Assembly: GCF_000473365.1 (NCBI RefSeq)
Contig: NZ_KI421517.1
Location: 1,013,363-1,077,362, forward strand
DNA from: Adhaeribacter aquaticus DSM 16391
GTDB taxonomy: Bacteria; Bacteroidota; Bacteroidia; Cytophagales; Hymenobacteraceae
Length of the DNA: 64,000 bases
Direction: 5' to 3'
Shown here: positions 36,247-45,322 of the stretch, in pieces
Position numbering within the stretch: the stretch's first letter is position 1
How the letters are laid out: each line of letters opens with the position of its first letter
Notes under the pieces: generated by a model
The model's input: only the letters and a program-made list of their open reading frames with translations
Databases searched by the model: none
What the model was told of the DNA's origin: nothing
Made by a program: the position numbers and the translations under genes

Positions 36247-39200
36247 TATAGCCTTTTATAAGCTTTTATTCCTTGTTGATTAATTCCAAACAATAACTGA
36301 TCATTAATATTTAGAACACTGCGTACATCTCCCTGCAACTTAAATCCGGATTTAGCCTGGGGAACATATTTGAATCCGCCCCTTCCATCTCCTTCCAAAA
36401 GCACACCATAATTAGCATCATACTTTCCAAACCTTAACCTGGCTTGATTCATGTTACCGCCCAGAAATAAATCTTGTTTTCCATCGTGATTATAATCCAA
36501 GGTAGTTATGGCATAAACCGGAGAAACTTGTGCTTCTAGGGGCAATGCTTTTTCCCTAAATTTGCCAGTCGTATTCCCTTCAAAATAAGTTGTTTGCAAG
36601 CTATTAGCTGACAATCTTACAGCTCCATTAAGTTCCTCTGGGGTAAAAATTTCTTTAAGGGTGGCATCGGCATAGCTGGCATAATCCGGGAACCGGGTAC
36701 GCATCATGCTTATCTGATCAAACAATTCGTCGCGGGTAACATACGGGTAGCTTTTGCCCTGCATGTAAAAACATAAAATAGGATCTATAGAGCCATTATC
36801 GTCAAAATCTTTATAAAAAAGTTCTGCTGGTCTTTTATCCGAAGCTTTGCATTGGGAGTTTAACCCCAGGTTACCAATAACTATATCCGTTCGCTTATCC
36901 TGATTGAAGTCACCTAAATATATTTTATTCCACCAGCCACTATATGTTTTATTAAAATAAGCATTGGTGTTATTGGTAAGCTTTCCGTTAGTATTAGAAA
37001 AAACTGTAACTGGCATCCATTCGCCTACTAAAATAAGTTCTGCTTTAGCATCACCATTCAAATCGTGCCAGGCTGCATCTGTTACCATACCAACCCGTTG
37101 TAAAGCAGGAGCCACATTGGCCGTCATATCTTTAAAATGACCTGCGCCATCGTTTAAAAGCACATAGCTTCTGGGCGCTTCCGGATAACGGCCCGGTACT
37201 ACTCTTCCTCCAACAAAAAGATCATTAAAGCCATCCTGATTGATATCACTGGCCCGCACACAACTTTTGCTTACCAGCATAGTTGGTAACGATCCCTCAC
37301 TCTTTGTAAAATTACCCTTCCCATCACCTATATAAAGGCGATCCTGCAGCCTGGCATCTTCGGGCATAAAATTATGATACCCGCCACTGGCTACATATAA
37401 ATCCAGCTTTTTATCATTATTAACATCCAGGAAAATAGCATCAGCATCCACGCATTTAGCATCGGCGGCAAAAGCCGGGTTAGCTTTTAAAGTAAATTTG
37501 CCCCCTTTACTCTGCAAGAAAAACGCTCCCGGTTGTCCTTCATCGCCACCTACATATACATCTTCTAAACCATCGCCATTTACATCTGCCTTTACTAAAC
37601 ACGGCCCCGGAAACGACATAGGATTTACCATTAAAGGCTGCCGCTTAAAATCATTGATAGTATTCTTCTGCTCTACAAACTTAATGGGCGAAGTTACCTC
37701 CTGATATACCGGTTTAGTTTTAGGAGCCGGTTTATAAATGGTATTTGCACCCTTTTCCTGCAAAACTAAAATTTGGTTAGCTTTTACATTACGTAATACT
37801 TGTTGTTTTCCCGTAACCCAAATAACCTTTACCGAATCTGCTGTTGCCTCCTGACCTAAACCAAAATGCAGCACCGGCGACACCCCCGATTGAAAGCCCC
37901 GACTAGGAGTTTGCTCCAGGTACTGTTGTTTCCCATTGGCATATATCATTACTTTTGCTCCTACACCGCCTGTATTCTTGCCGTTCCCAGTTAATTTTAC
38001 CTGTAGGTAATGATGCTTTAGTTGTTCGTTACTTTTATTCTGATAAATAAAAGCTGGCTCATTGATGTTATTTGTTACAATATCTAAATCGCCATCGTTA
38101 TCTAAATCGGCATAGGCGGCGCCATTACTGTTAGAGGGAATATTAAACCCCCAATCTTGGCCTTTATTCGTAAAAGTTAAATTTCCATTGTTCTTAAATA
38201 TGTAGTTATTTACATTAGAAGCAGGAATATTATTTACCAGGTTCATTACTTTTTCTGCTGTCATCTGCCCATTCATATTTTGCAGATATGAACTCTTGAA
38301 CTTAATAAAGTCCATGTTGGTAAAATCACGAAGAAAACCATTGGAAACAAAAACGTCTTTCCAGCCATCGTTATCATAATCAGCCACTAAGGGCGCCCAG
38401 CTCCAGTCGGTGTTAGAAATTCCGGCTAATTGCCCAATTTCGCTAAAAGTACCGTTGCCGTTATTTACCTGCAGCATGTTGCGCATGTATTGGTTGTGGA
38501 GCCCAACCCGAAGCAGCAGGTTAAAGTGTTCGTAATTATCCGGAGAGAACAGCAGCTTTTGCCGTTTATTAGTCTCCGGTAGCATATCCAGTGTAAAAAT
38601 ATCCGGCAGGGCATCATTATTAATATCTGATACATCGTTACCCATTGAATAAATGGGAATATGACCAATGCTTTGCTTTAATTGGTCGGTAAAAGTGCCG
38701 TTTTTATTATTAATATATAGAAAATCAGGGGCGGAATAATCATTAGAAATATAAATATCCGGCCAGCCGTCCTGGTTAAAATCGGCTACTCCTGCACCTA
38801 AGCCATACGAAAGAGGTGATTTGTTAAATCCAGCCTTATCAGAAACATCTGTAAACTTTCCATCCTGGTTCTGAAAAAGCTTAAGGCGCATTTTTGGATC
38901 GGATTTTTTTAGCAACTCTTTAAAAGAAACATCATCCAACCCGTGGAATAATTCCGGATTATGATTAAGCAAAAACAAATCTAAATCATTATCCCGGTCA
39001 TAATCCCAAAATGTAGCATTAGTACTATAAGAAATATCAGCCAATCCTAATTCTTTAGCCTGATCAACAAACTTAATCTGACCATCTACCACACCCTGAT
39101 TAATAAATAATTGATTGGTCAGGCTTTCATCGGGCATATTTCCGGAGTAGCATTGGTATATATCTAACAACCCGTCGCCATTAACATCGGCCATGGTAGT

Positions 39201-39587
39201 ACCGGTTTTCCAGGAATAACCTTTACCTGCAACGCCGGCAGCTTCAGTAATATCCTGGAACTGCATATTCCCTTTGTTCAGGTACAACCGATTGGGCACC
39301 ATGTTACCAGAAAAATAAAGATCCTGCAATCCATCATTATTTATATCCCCAACGGCTACGCCACCACCATTATAAAAATACTGGTAGGTTAAAACGTTTG
39401 CTGTCGGAAACTCCTTCAATGAGTTAGTAAAATGAACGTTTGTTTGAGCAGGCGGTAATAAAGTAAATAAGGTAGTAACTGGAGCCTCTTCTGCGGATTG
39501 TTCTTTTGCTGATTCTTTTTTCTGACAACTAAAAAAGATAAAAATAGCTACTGCTAACAAGAGCAGGTTATTTAACTTTAGAAACAT
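36246..39587 (-). CDS. Large VCBS/FG-GAP repeat lipoprotein with ASPIC/UnbV domain
   Basis: The 1113-residue protein has a lipoprotein signal with cysteine at 21. Many FG-GAP/VCBS repeats follow with Ca-binding-like DxNxDGxxD loops (DINNDGLQDLYFSGN, DVNGDGLLDIYQCY, DYDNDGWKDVFVSNG, DLDNDGDLDIVTNN), which would fold into beta-propellers. An ASPIC/UnbV segment lies in the middle (GVGAKVMIYANGKQQYLEQ, SRGFQSGVSPVLHFGLG), and a second repeat set follows (DVNGDGLEDVYVGGDEGQPG onward). Such CRTAC1-like proteins occur at the surface of Bacteroidota and probably bind glycans or proteins. It is the first gene of a pair with the haloperoxidase. Confidence 0.93.
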   Translation of the reverse strand: MFLKLNNLLLLAVAIFIFFSCQKKESAKEQSAEEAPVTTLFTLLPPAQTNVHFTNSLKEFPTANVLTYQYFYNGGGVAVGDINNDGLQDLYFSGNMVPNRLYLNKGNMQFQDITEAAGVAGKGYSWKTGTTMADVNGDGLLDIYQCYSGNMPDESLTNQLFINQGVVDGQIKFVDQAKELGLADISYSTNATFWDYDRDNDLDLFLLNHNPELFHGLDDVSFKELLKKSDPKMRLKLFQNQDGKFTDVSDKAGFNKSPLSYGLGAGVADFNQDGWPDIYISNDYSAPDFLYINNKNGTFTDQLKQSIGHIPIYSMGNDVSDINNDALPDIFTLDMLPETNKRQKLLFSPDNYEHFNLLLRVGLHNQYMRNMLQVNNGNGTFSEIGQLAGISNTDWSWAPLVADYDNDGWKDVFVSNGFLRDFTNMDFIKFKSSYLQNMNGQMTAEKVMNLVNNIPASNVNNYIFKNNGNLTFTNKGQDWGFNIPSNSNGAAYADLDNDGDLDIVTNNINEPAFIYQNKSNEQLKHHYLQVKLTGNGKNTGGVGAKVMIYANGKQQYLEQTPSRGFQSGVSPVLHFGLGQEATADSVKVIWVTGKQQVLRNVKANQILVLQEKGANTIYKPAPKTKPVYQEVTSPIKFVEQKNTINDFKRQPLMVNPMSFPGPCLVKADVNGDGLEDVYVGGDEGQPGAFFLQSKGGKFTLKANPAFAADAKCVDADAIFLDVNNDKKLDLYVASGGYHNFMPEDARLQDRLYIGDGKGNFTKSEGSLPTMLVSKSCVRASDINQDGFNDLFVGGRVVPGRYPEAPRSYVLLNDGAGHFKDMTANVAPALQRVGMVTDAAWHDLNGDAKAELILVGEWMPVTVFSNTNGKLTNNTNAYFNKTYSGWWNKIYLGDFNQDKRTDIVIGNLGLNSQCKASDKRPAELFYKDFDDNGSIDPILCFYMQGKSYPYVTRDELFDQISMMRTRFPDYASYADATLKEIFTPEELNGAVRLSANSLQTTYFEGNTTGKFREKALPLEAQVSPVYAITTLDYNHDGKQDLFLGGNMNQARLRFGKYDANYGVLLEGDGRGGFKYVPQAKSGFKLQGDVRSVLNINDQLLFGINQQGIKAYKRL

Positions 39588-40076
39588 TTTATAAAAATAG
39601 AAACTTATAAAAATAAGTATTATCTATGAAAGATACCTAAAGTTCCTATTAATTTCTTCCTGAGCTACCACAAATAAGCTTAAACTAATTTGCTAATTCC
39701 CAACGGCGTGTCTGTGAGAGCGTAAGCAGGAATGGAATACTGTTACTAACATAAGTACTGTTCCACCTTAGAAAAAGAAGACTTTGAGGATGAAGATTAA
39801 TCTTTCCAGAAAAGCTGTTAGGGACGATTTGTTTTTGCTAATTAAGCACACGTGCGGAGGCCCTATAATGAAGGGACAAGAAAATTAGAGGAAGGCAATT
39901 AGAAGAGGAATAAAAGAACAGCCTTGGTATATCATATACCAGGCCTGTTCTTTAAATTTTACTTTTTACTTTCTACCGGCAATTTACGAGAACGCAAGTA
40001 AATAAAGGATTCGCCCACCTTTACCACCTGATTAAGTATGCCAAACAGCTTCTAGTAAATAGTATAAGTGCTGTAA
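39588..40076. other. Intergenic region with one hairpin
   Basis: No gene of convincing length. A long imperfect hairpin at 39913-39954 (AAAGAACAG at one end, CTGTTCTTT at the other) could terminate transcription of the small minus-strand gene at 40077. Confidence 0.5.
39913..39954. terminator. Imperfect hairpin, possible terminator
   Basis: AAAGAACAG and TTGGTATAT pair with ATATACCA and CTGTTCTTT, with small mismatches between the two blocks. A T-rich tract follows on the plus side. Confidence 0.5.
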
Positions 40077-40217
40077 TTAGAATGCTAATTCTTTCGATTC
40101 TTGCTGAGGCTCAGTCGGCACTTTAGTATTTTTATTTGCCGCTTTAGCCTTCATTTGCTCTTTCCGCATTTTCTTCTCGGTAGAAATGAAGCTTAAAAAT
40201 GTACCTTTTGTTTTCAT
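40077..40217 (-). CDS. Small Lys-rich 46-residue protein
   Basis: The ATG at 40215-40217 opens a 46-codon frame ending with TAA at 40077-40079. The start is MKTKGTFLSFISTEKKMRKE, followed by QMKAKAANKN and an acidic end. It has no signal peptide and would be a basic cytoplasmic protein. Codon use looks coding-like. It lies about 200 bp downstream of the LuxR-type regulator on the same strand. Small basic proteins of this shape are often missed by gene callers. The function is unknown. Confidence 0.4.
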   Translation of the reverse strand: MKTKGTFLSFISTEKKMRKEQMKAKAANKNTKVPTEPQQESKELAF

Positions 40218-40416
40218 ATTATTACAATTTAAACAGTTAGCCTAAACAAGGACGTATTTAGTGGATTTTTGTTCCTTGAATAGTTAAATTTAATAGTAGT
40301 AAATTTAAATAAAAGGTTTTGTTAAGTCAACCTACATATTTGGGTAGGTATTTGAAATATTTAATTAATACTTAGATAATTATAAAATACCCTTTTTAGC
40401 TTAATAAGCTAAACTA

Positions 40417-41049
40417 TTAATTAACAAGAAGGTCCTTCTTTAAAACTTTAGCAATAACTTCTGACTTGCTATTAACTTGTAACTTTTTATAGATGTTCCG
40501 GAGATGAAATCTGACAGTATCCAGAGAAAGACAAAGCTGAGCGGCAATCATTTTGTAGCTTAACCCTTGTGTTAAGCAAGTTATAATTTCCTTTTCCCTA
40601 CTAGTTAGATCATAATTTTGCTCGGCAACCGGATTTTGTAAAAAATCAACCATTTTTCGGGCTATAAACGGCGACATATAAGCCCCTCCTAAAGAAATAC
40701 CTGTTAGTACCTTTCTAACATCGGCAAAAGAAGTAGTAGTTTGTAAAAATGCCAAAGCTCCGGCCCGAAAGACATCTATAATAACATTGGTTTCTTCTTC
40801 ATCGGCTAGAACTATTACGGCAGCTTCCGGAAAACATCTTTTTAAGGTTGCAACCTGAAGCGGTATGGTATTTTTAACAGACGTATACAGCAGAATGTAA
40901 AAATCAGATCTTGTTTTAGTTGATAATTTAATAAATTGGTCAACAGAGGATGTGGCCACGGAGCAAACAAGATCATCCTGAGCATTAAGATACTTTTTTA
41001 GCTCCTGTCTATAAGCTGCTTTTTCTTCTATTATTCCAATATTAAGCAT
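40417..41049 (-). CDS. LuxR/NarL-type regulator with degenerate receiver domain
   Basis: The 210-residue protein has the NarL layout: a receiver-like N-terminal domain (1-125) and a C-terminal LuxR HTH (about 148-205). The HTH contains DLTSREKEIITCLTQGLSYKMIAAQLCLSLDTVRFHLRNIYKKLQV. The acidic pair near the N-terminus is kept (IIEEKAAYR). The phospho-acceptor position reads ILLYTSVKN, with Tyr 55 where Asp is expected, and the usual Lys after beta-5 is replaced in FLQTTTSF. It is probably an orphan regulator controlled without phosphorylation. No kinase gene is adjacent. The HTH is intact and should bind DNA. Confidence 0.85.
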   Translation of the reverse strand: MLNIGIIEEKAAYRQELKKYLNAQDDLVCSVATSSVDQFIKLSTKTRSDFYILLYTSVKNTIPLQVATLKRCFPEAAVIVLADEEETNVIIDVFRAGALAFLQTTTSFADVRKVLTGISLGGAYMSPFIARKMVDFLQNPVAEQNYDLTSREKEIITCLTQGLSYKMIAAQLCLSLDTVRFHLRNIYKKLQVNSKSEVIAKVLKKDLLVN

Positions 41050-41217
41050 GCTATAAGACTTTAATAAAATAGGCAGATTTAAATATAAAACAGGAAATTT
41101 TCCTGTCAGAGTTTAATTATATAGCATAATTATATAATCCCCAAATTTGAAGGTTAAAATTTTAATTAAATCTTAATAAAGCTAGTAAATAGCAGGAGAT
41201 AAAATAGAATAATAGAC

Positions 41218-41739
41218 TTAGGGTAAAATCTCTACCTGCAGCGTTGCCTGATTATCAGGACCGAAAAATTCTAAAAACTCATCTTTCGTTTTCAGCTTAT
41301 TCTCCTGAATATATTCAAACAAAGCCGGATAAAGCTTATTGGGCGCTAATATAAAATGGGCTTTTACACTAGCCTGCACAATTTTTTTGGTTTCAGGTAA
41401 ATAGCGCAGACTATAGCCAGCTGGTAAAGTCTGGGTAGTATCGCTTACTAGCACGCCTACAAAGGCTTTTATACTATCTTCCCGTTTTTCCGGATTATTG
41501 TAATAAATATTGGCCATGGTATTGGGCAACTTTTTTGCTTCCACCAGCCGGACAGTTTCCTGAAATAGCCGACCTAACTCATTACTATTGGCAGGCCCAG
41601 CATACTCTTTACCGGCCACCATTCTTTTCTGAGAGGTTTTTATTTGTATTGCGGGCTTGTTCAATCCTCCTAAATAGGCATAGCATCCAATTGCTACCAC
41701 CGTCAGGACCAACATAATTATTAGAAATTTTCTACTCAC
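41218..41739 (-). CDS. Membrane-anchored GyrI-like/effector-binding domain protein
   Basis: The 173-residue protein starts with GTG and has one N-terminal transmembrane helix (about 4-25, FLIIMLVLTVVAIGCYAYLGG). The rest resembles the GyrI-like small-molecule-binding fold (ANSNELGRLFQETVRLVEAKK, AFVGVLVSDTT, YLPETKKIVQASVKAHFIL, LYPALFEYIQENKLK). In soluble relatives this fold binds drugs or other hydrophobic ligands. A membrane-tethered copy is less common, and its role is unknown. It lies 100 bp after the ABC transporter stop on the same strand. Confidence 0.7.
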   Translation of the reverse strand: MSRKFLIIMLVLTVVAIGCYAYLGGLNKPAIQIKTSQKRMVAGKEYAGPANSNELGRLFQETVRLVEAKKLPNTMANIYYNNPEKREDSIKAFVGVLVSDTTQTLPAGYSLRYLPETKKIVQASVKAHFILAPNKLYPALFEYIQENKLKTKDEFLEFFGPDNQATLQVEILP

Positions 41740-41839
41740 TTAATTTAAAATTTATCCTTTGTTTCTTTTCAAGAATTTAAAATCAGGCTTCACAATTCCA
41801 GCCTATACATTTACCCCACTATCAGGTGCGGCCATAGAG

Positions 41840-43597
41840 TTAAATAAACTGCATCTGATAAAGCTGAGCATAATACCCTTCGTGTCGTAGTAATTCTTCG
41901 TGGGTGCCAGCTTCTTTGATCTCTCCTCTATCTAACACAATAATTTTATCGGCTTTCTGAATAGTAGATAATCGGTGCGCTATCACAACAGACGTTCGGC
42001 CCTGCATCAATTTATCAATGGCGTAGCGAATTAGCTCTTCTGTCTCGGTATCAACGGAGGAGGTTGCTTCGTCAAGAATAATGATTTTAGGATCATAAAC
42101 CATCGCCCGTACAAAAGAAATAAGCTGCCGCTGCCCTACAGACAAGGTAGCCCCGCGCTCCATCACCTTGTAATCTAGCCCTTCGGGCAACCGTTCAATA
42201 AATTTACGGGCACCTACCAGGTCAGCAGCTTCCCATATTTGCTCCCGGGTAATTTTAGGATTTCCCAAGGTTATATTATCAGCAATAGACCCTGAGAATA
42301 AAAATACATCCTGCAATACCACTCCAATATGGCTGCGCAAAACATCCAAGTCAAAATCTTTTAAGTCTACCCCATCAACCTTGATTAACCCTTTATTAAT
42401 TTCATAAAATCGACTTAACAAATTAATGATAGATGTTTTCCCGGCACCGGTAGCCCCTACAAAAGCAACTGTCTGACCGGCTTTTACATTAAATGAAATA
42501 TCCCGTAACACATACTCTTCATCGTTATAAGCAAACCAAACCCGCTCAAAAGTCACATCACCCTTTATTGTATCGGGCGCATGGGTTCCTGTATCCGAAA
42601 TTAATTCCTGGCTATCTAATAGTTTGATAATCCGTTCTGTACTTACAACGCCTAGTTGCAAAGTATTAAAGCGATCGGCTATCTGCCGGATTGGCCTGAA
42701 GAACATAGATATGTACATGATAAATGCAATCAGAGTACCTAAGGTAACTTGTTCATCTATTACACCTCGGGCACCATACCAAACCAATAAACCAGTACCC
42801 GTAGCGCCAATAACTTCAGCTACCGGAAAGTAAATAGAATAATACAACACTCCCCGAATTTGCGCCTGGGTATGTTCCGCATTTATTTTCTGAAATTTCT
42901 TTTCTTCCCGTTCTTCATTGTTAAATATCTGCACAATGTTCATCCCGGTAATATGCTCCTGCACAAAGGCATTGAGGTTAGCTACTGCCGTACGCACTTC
43001 CTGAAAGGAAGACTTTACTTTTTCTTTAAAGATGTAGGTACTAACAAATAACAGCGGAAAGGTAGCCAGGCTTACCAGCGTTAATTTCCAGTCGAGGTAC
43101 AGCATATACCCCAGAATAAACACCAGTTGCAGCACATCGCCGGACATGGCCGCCAACCCTTCACTAAATACATCCGACAGCTGCTCTACATCCGATACAT
43201 TTCGGGTTACCAGGGTACCAATAGGTGTCCGGTCGTAAAATTTAAGACGAAGTCTGAGAATATGTTTGTATAATAATATCCGGATATCACGTACAATGTG
43301 CTGCCCCAGCCAACCAGAGTAGTAAGTGTGTAAATATTGTACCAAGGCATGCACAATAAGCGAAACGGCAAGCCAGATAAACATTTTGTTCAGGCCCGCC
43401 ATATCGCCTTCCATAATGTCATTATCCACGGTATACTGAATCAGGAAAGGGCGAATGGCCGCTAGTATAGCCGAAGCAATAGTAAGAAATATTATAAAGT
43501 AAAATATACGTTTATGAGGAAGTACAAAAGCATACAACCGCTTCAGCGTCTGCAAATCAAAAACCTGACCTGTTTTCTTTCCCGTCGATTGTTCCAA
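41840..43597 (-). CDS. ABC exporter, fused permease-ATPase (MsbA/LmrA type)
   Basis: The 585-residue protein has a six-helix ABC transmembrane domain (about 25-320) and a nucleotide-binding domain with Walker A GATGAGKT (381-388), Q-loop VVLQDVFLFSGS, signature LSVGQRQ (485-491), Walker B IIILDEATSSVD (505-516) and H-loop VVIAHRLST. It would act as a homodimer or a half-heterodimer exporting lipids, drugs or peptides. The start is TTG at 43595-43597. No ATG lies in frame nearby, and the next Met is residue 63. The substrate cannot be told. Confidence 0.95.
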   Translation of the reverse strand: MEQSTGKKTGQVFDLQTLKRLYAFVLPHKRIFYFIIFLTIASAILAAIRPFLIQYTVDNDIMEGDMAGLNKMFIWLAVSLIVHALVQYLHTYYSGWLGQHIVRDIRILLYKHILRLRLKFYDRTPIGTLVTRNVSDVEQLSDVFSEGLAAMSGDVLQLVFILGYMLYLDWKLTLVSLATFPLLFVSTYIFKEKVKSSFQEVRTAVANLNAFVQEHITGMNIVQIFNNEEREEKKFQKINAEHTQAQIRGVLYYSIYFPVAEVIGATGTGLLVWYGARGVIDEQVTLGTLIAFIMYISMFFRPIRQIADRFNTLQLGVVSTERIIKLLDSQELISDTGTHAPDTIKGDVTFERVWFAYNDEEYVLRDISFNVKAGQTVAFVGATGAGKTSIINLLSRFYEINKGLIKVDGVDLKDFDLDVLRSHIGVVLQDVFLFSGSIADNITLGNPKITREQIWEAADLVGARKFIERLPEGLDYKVMERGATLSVGQRQLISFVRAMVYDPKIIILDEATSSVDTETEELIRYAIDKLMQGRTSVVIAHRLSTIQKADKIIVLDRGEIKEAGTHEELLRHEGYYAQLYQMQFI

Positions 43598-43777
43598 GAG
43601 CTTAATCTTTTAATCTGAAAATAGTCGGAACCAAATATGTTGGTTAGGAACTATGGTGGTAAAACTACTAAGTAAGTAGTAAGTTTGTTTTAATAAATTA
43701 TAAGTTTTTCCACTTGGCGCACTTACCGCAGAAAAGTTTTTACAGATTTATTTCTACTGGTTAAAGGTTCCGAGTGC

Positions 43778-44569
43778 TTATTCCTCAGTAGCAGCTGCTT
43801 TGGTTTGCTCAAACTTTTCCTGCTGTTGTTCAAAATAACCTTCCGGATATGTTACCTGGGTTAAATATAAACCAGTTGCCGGAGCGGCTCCGCTGGCCTG
43901 CTTTCGGTCCTGGGCAGCAATTTTATTCTTAAAATCATCCATCGATATTTTACCAGTACCTACATCCAGTAAGGTGCCTACCACCAGGCGCACCATGCCC
44001 CGCAAAAACCGATTGGCTTTTATGGTGAATAGTAAATTTTCCCCTTCCTGTTGCCAATTAGCCTCCAGCATCTGACACCGGTAATGCAAGGTATCTCCTT
44101 TTACTTTGGAAAAAGTGGTAAAATCTTCAAATTGTAATAACGAAGCAGCGGCCTTATTTAGCTTATCTACATCTACCTGACGATTTAAATAATATGCATA
44201 TCGCTGCAGAAAAGGATTTTTTACCTGCGTTATCCGATACTCATAGGTCCGGGCGATGGCATCAAAACGGGCATGGGCTTCCGGTCCAACCTGATATAAC
44301 TTTTTCGCACTAATATCGTCTGGCAATAACCGGTTCAGACGGTGACAAAAAGCATTATTTTGCAACTCTTGTGCTATCTCAAAATGCACAAACTGCTGCC
44401 CGGCATGTACGCCGGTATCTGTACGTCCGCTACCAACGGTTTCAATGGGCTGACGCAGAATAGTTGAAAGGGATTTATTTAAAACTTCCTGCACCGTACG
44501 AGCATTTGGCTGCATTTGCCAGCCGTGGTAATCGGTGCCGTCGTAAGCAATTTCCAAAAAATAGCGCAT
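43778..44569 (-). CDS. truA: tRNA pseudouridine synthase A
   Basis: From the ATG at 44567-44569 the product is 263 residues, starting MRYFLEIAYDGTDYHGWQ. The catalytic motif GSGRTDTGVHAGQQ contains the active-site Asp. ARFDAIARTYEYRI and RFLRGMVRLVVGTLLDVG are conserved. The enzyme isomerises U38-U40 in the anticodon arm of many tRNAs. A -7 box TATCTTTG ends only 8 bp before this ATG, giving a very short leader and ruling out the 14-residue longer frame. It has a Lys/Ala-rich C-terminal extension of about 15 residues. Confidence 0.95.
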   Translation of the reverse strand: MRYFLEIAYDGTDYHGWQMQPNARTVQEVLNKSLSTILRQPIETVGSGRTDTGVHAGQQFVHFEIAQELQNNAFCHRLNRLLPDDISAKKLYQVGPEAHARFDAIARTYEYRITQVKNPFLQRYAYYLNRQVDVDKLNKAAASLLQFEDFTTFSKVKGDTLHYRCQMLEANWQQEGENLLFTIKANRFLRGMVRLVVGTLLDVGTGKISMDDFKNKIAAQDRKQASGAAPATGLYLTQVTYPEGYFEQQQEKFEQTKAAATEE

Positions 44570-44577
44570 AACTAATG

Positions 44578-44585
44578 CAAAGATA
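44578..44585 (-). promoter_or_regulatory. Bacteroidota -7 box of truA
   Basis: TATCTTTG on the minus strand matches TAnnTTTG. Its closeness to the ATG implies a nearly leaderless transcript. Confidence 0.5.
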
Positions 44586-44703
44586 CAACTTCTAAGCAAC
44601 TGCCTTCGCAAAAAGGTAAAAAGCCGGATCAGAACCCACTTTTGGAATTTTCGTACCGAAATTTTAGGTTGTGCCAGAAGTTTTTCTTTTAAAGCAGTTT
44701 CTC

Positions 44704-44711
44704 TACTTTTG
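44704..44711 (+). promoter_or_regulatory. Bacteroidota -7 box of the DUF4293 gene
   Basis: TACTTTTG followed by CACC lies 25 bp before the ATG at 44737. Confidence 0.5.
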
Positions 44712-44736
44712 CACCGTTAATTATTCCAGAAATATT

Positions 44737-45240
44737 ATGATACAAAGAATTCAAAGTGTATTCCTATTGATATTGGTCATTGCCATGATTAGTGTTCTGT
44801 TTTTACCGTTATGGGCTAAAACTAATCCCCAAACAGGTGAGGAAGTAGTACTAAGAGCTTTCTCTCTGGCAGCAGAACCCCTTGCTGTTACGGATAGTGC
44901 TACTGCGGTAGCTACCAGCTCTATTAATACCAATACAATGGTTATTGGTGCTTTAGCTATTTTAGTAGCCCTGGTAGCTCTTTATGAAATATTCCAGTAT
45001 AAAAACCGCTTCACCCAAATAAAATTAGGTTTATTGAACACCTTATTATTAGCAGCACTCTTAGGTACTATTTTCTATTACTCTTCTTACATAGGTGATG
45101 AATTAATCAAAACTGACACTCCTGGCAAGTACCAGGCCGGCTTCTATTTACCTATATTAGGGCTTATTGTTAATTCGCTGGCCAACCGGTTTATTAAGCG
45201 GGATGAAGATTTAGTTCGTTCGGTTGATCGGTTACGATAG
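44737..45240 (+). CDS. DUF4293 family four-helix membrane protein
   Basis: Starting from the ATG at 44737 (MIQRIQSVFLLILVIAMI), the product is 167 residues. It has four hydrophobic helices at about 7-25, 65-85, 100-120 and 132-150. The pattern MIQRIQSVFLL and the ending IKRDEDLVRSVDRLR are typical of DUF4293, found only in Bacteroidota. Function is unknown. The frame is open 66 bp further upstream, but the promoter box lies inside that stretch. It ends at a bidirectional terminator. Confidence 0.9.
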   Translation: MIQRIQSVFLLILVIAMISVLFLPLWAKTNPQTGEEVVLRAFSLAAEPLAVTDSATAVATSSINTNTMVIGALAILVALVALYEIFQYKNRFTQIKLGLLNTLLLAALLGTIFYYSSYIGDELIKTDTPGKYQAGFYLPILGLIVNSLANRFIKRDEDLVRSVDRLR

Positions 45241-45270
45241 TTTTATAAATTAAAATTTCTAAAAAATATA

Positions 45271-45311
45271 AAAAAAGGTCCCTGCTATTAACTAGCGGGG
45301 ACCTTTTTTTA
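45271..45311. terminator. Bidirectional terminator
   Basis: AAAAAAGGTCCC and GCTA pair with TAGC and GGGACCTTTTTT, giving a long stem with one mismatch between DUF4293 (plus) and DUF4476 (minus). Confidence 0.88.
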
Positions 45312-45322
45312 TGCTGATTGAA

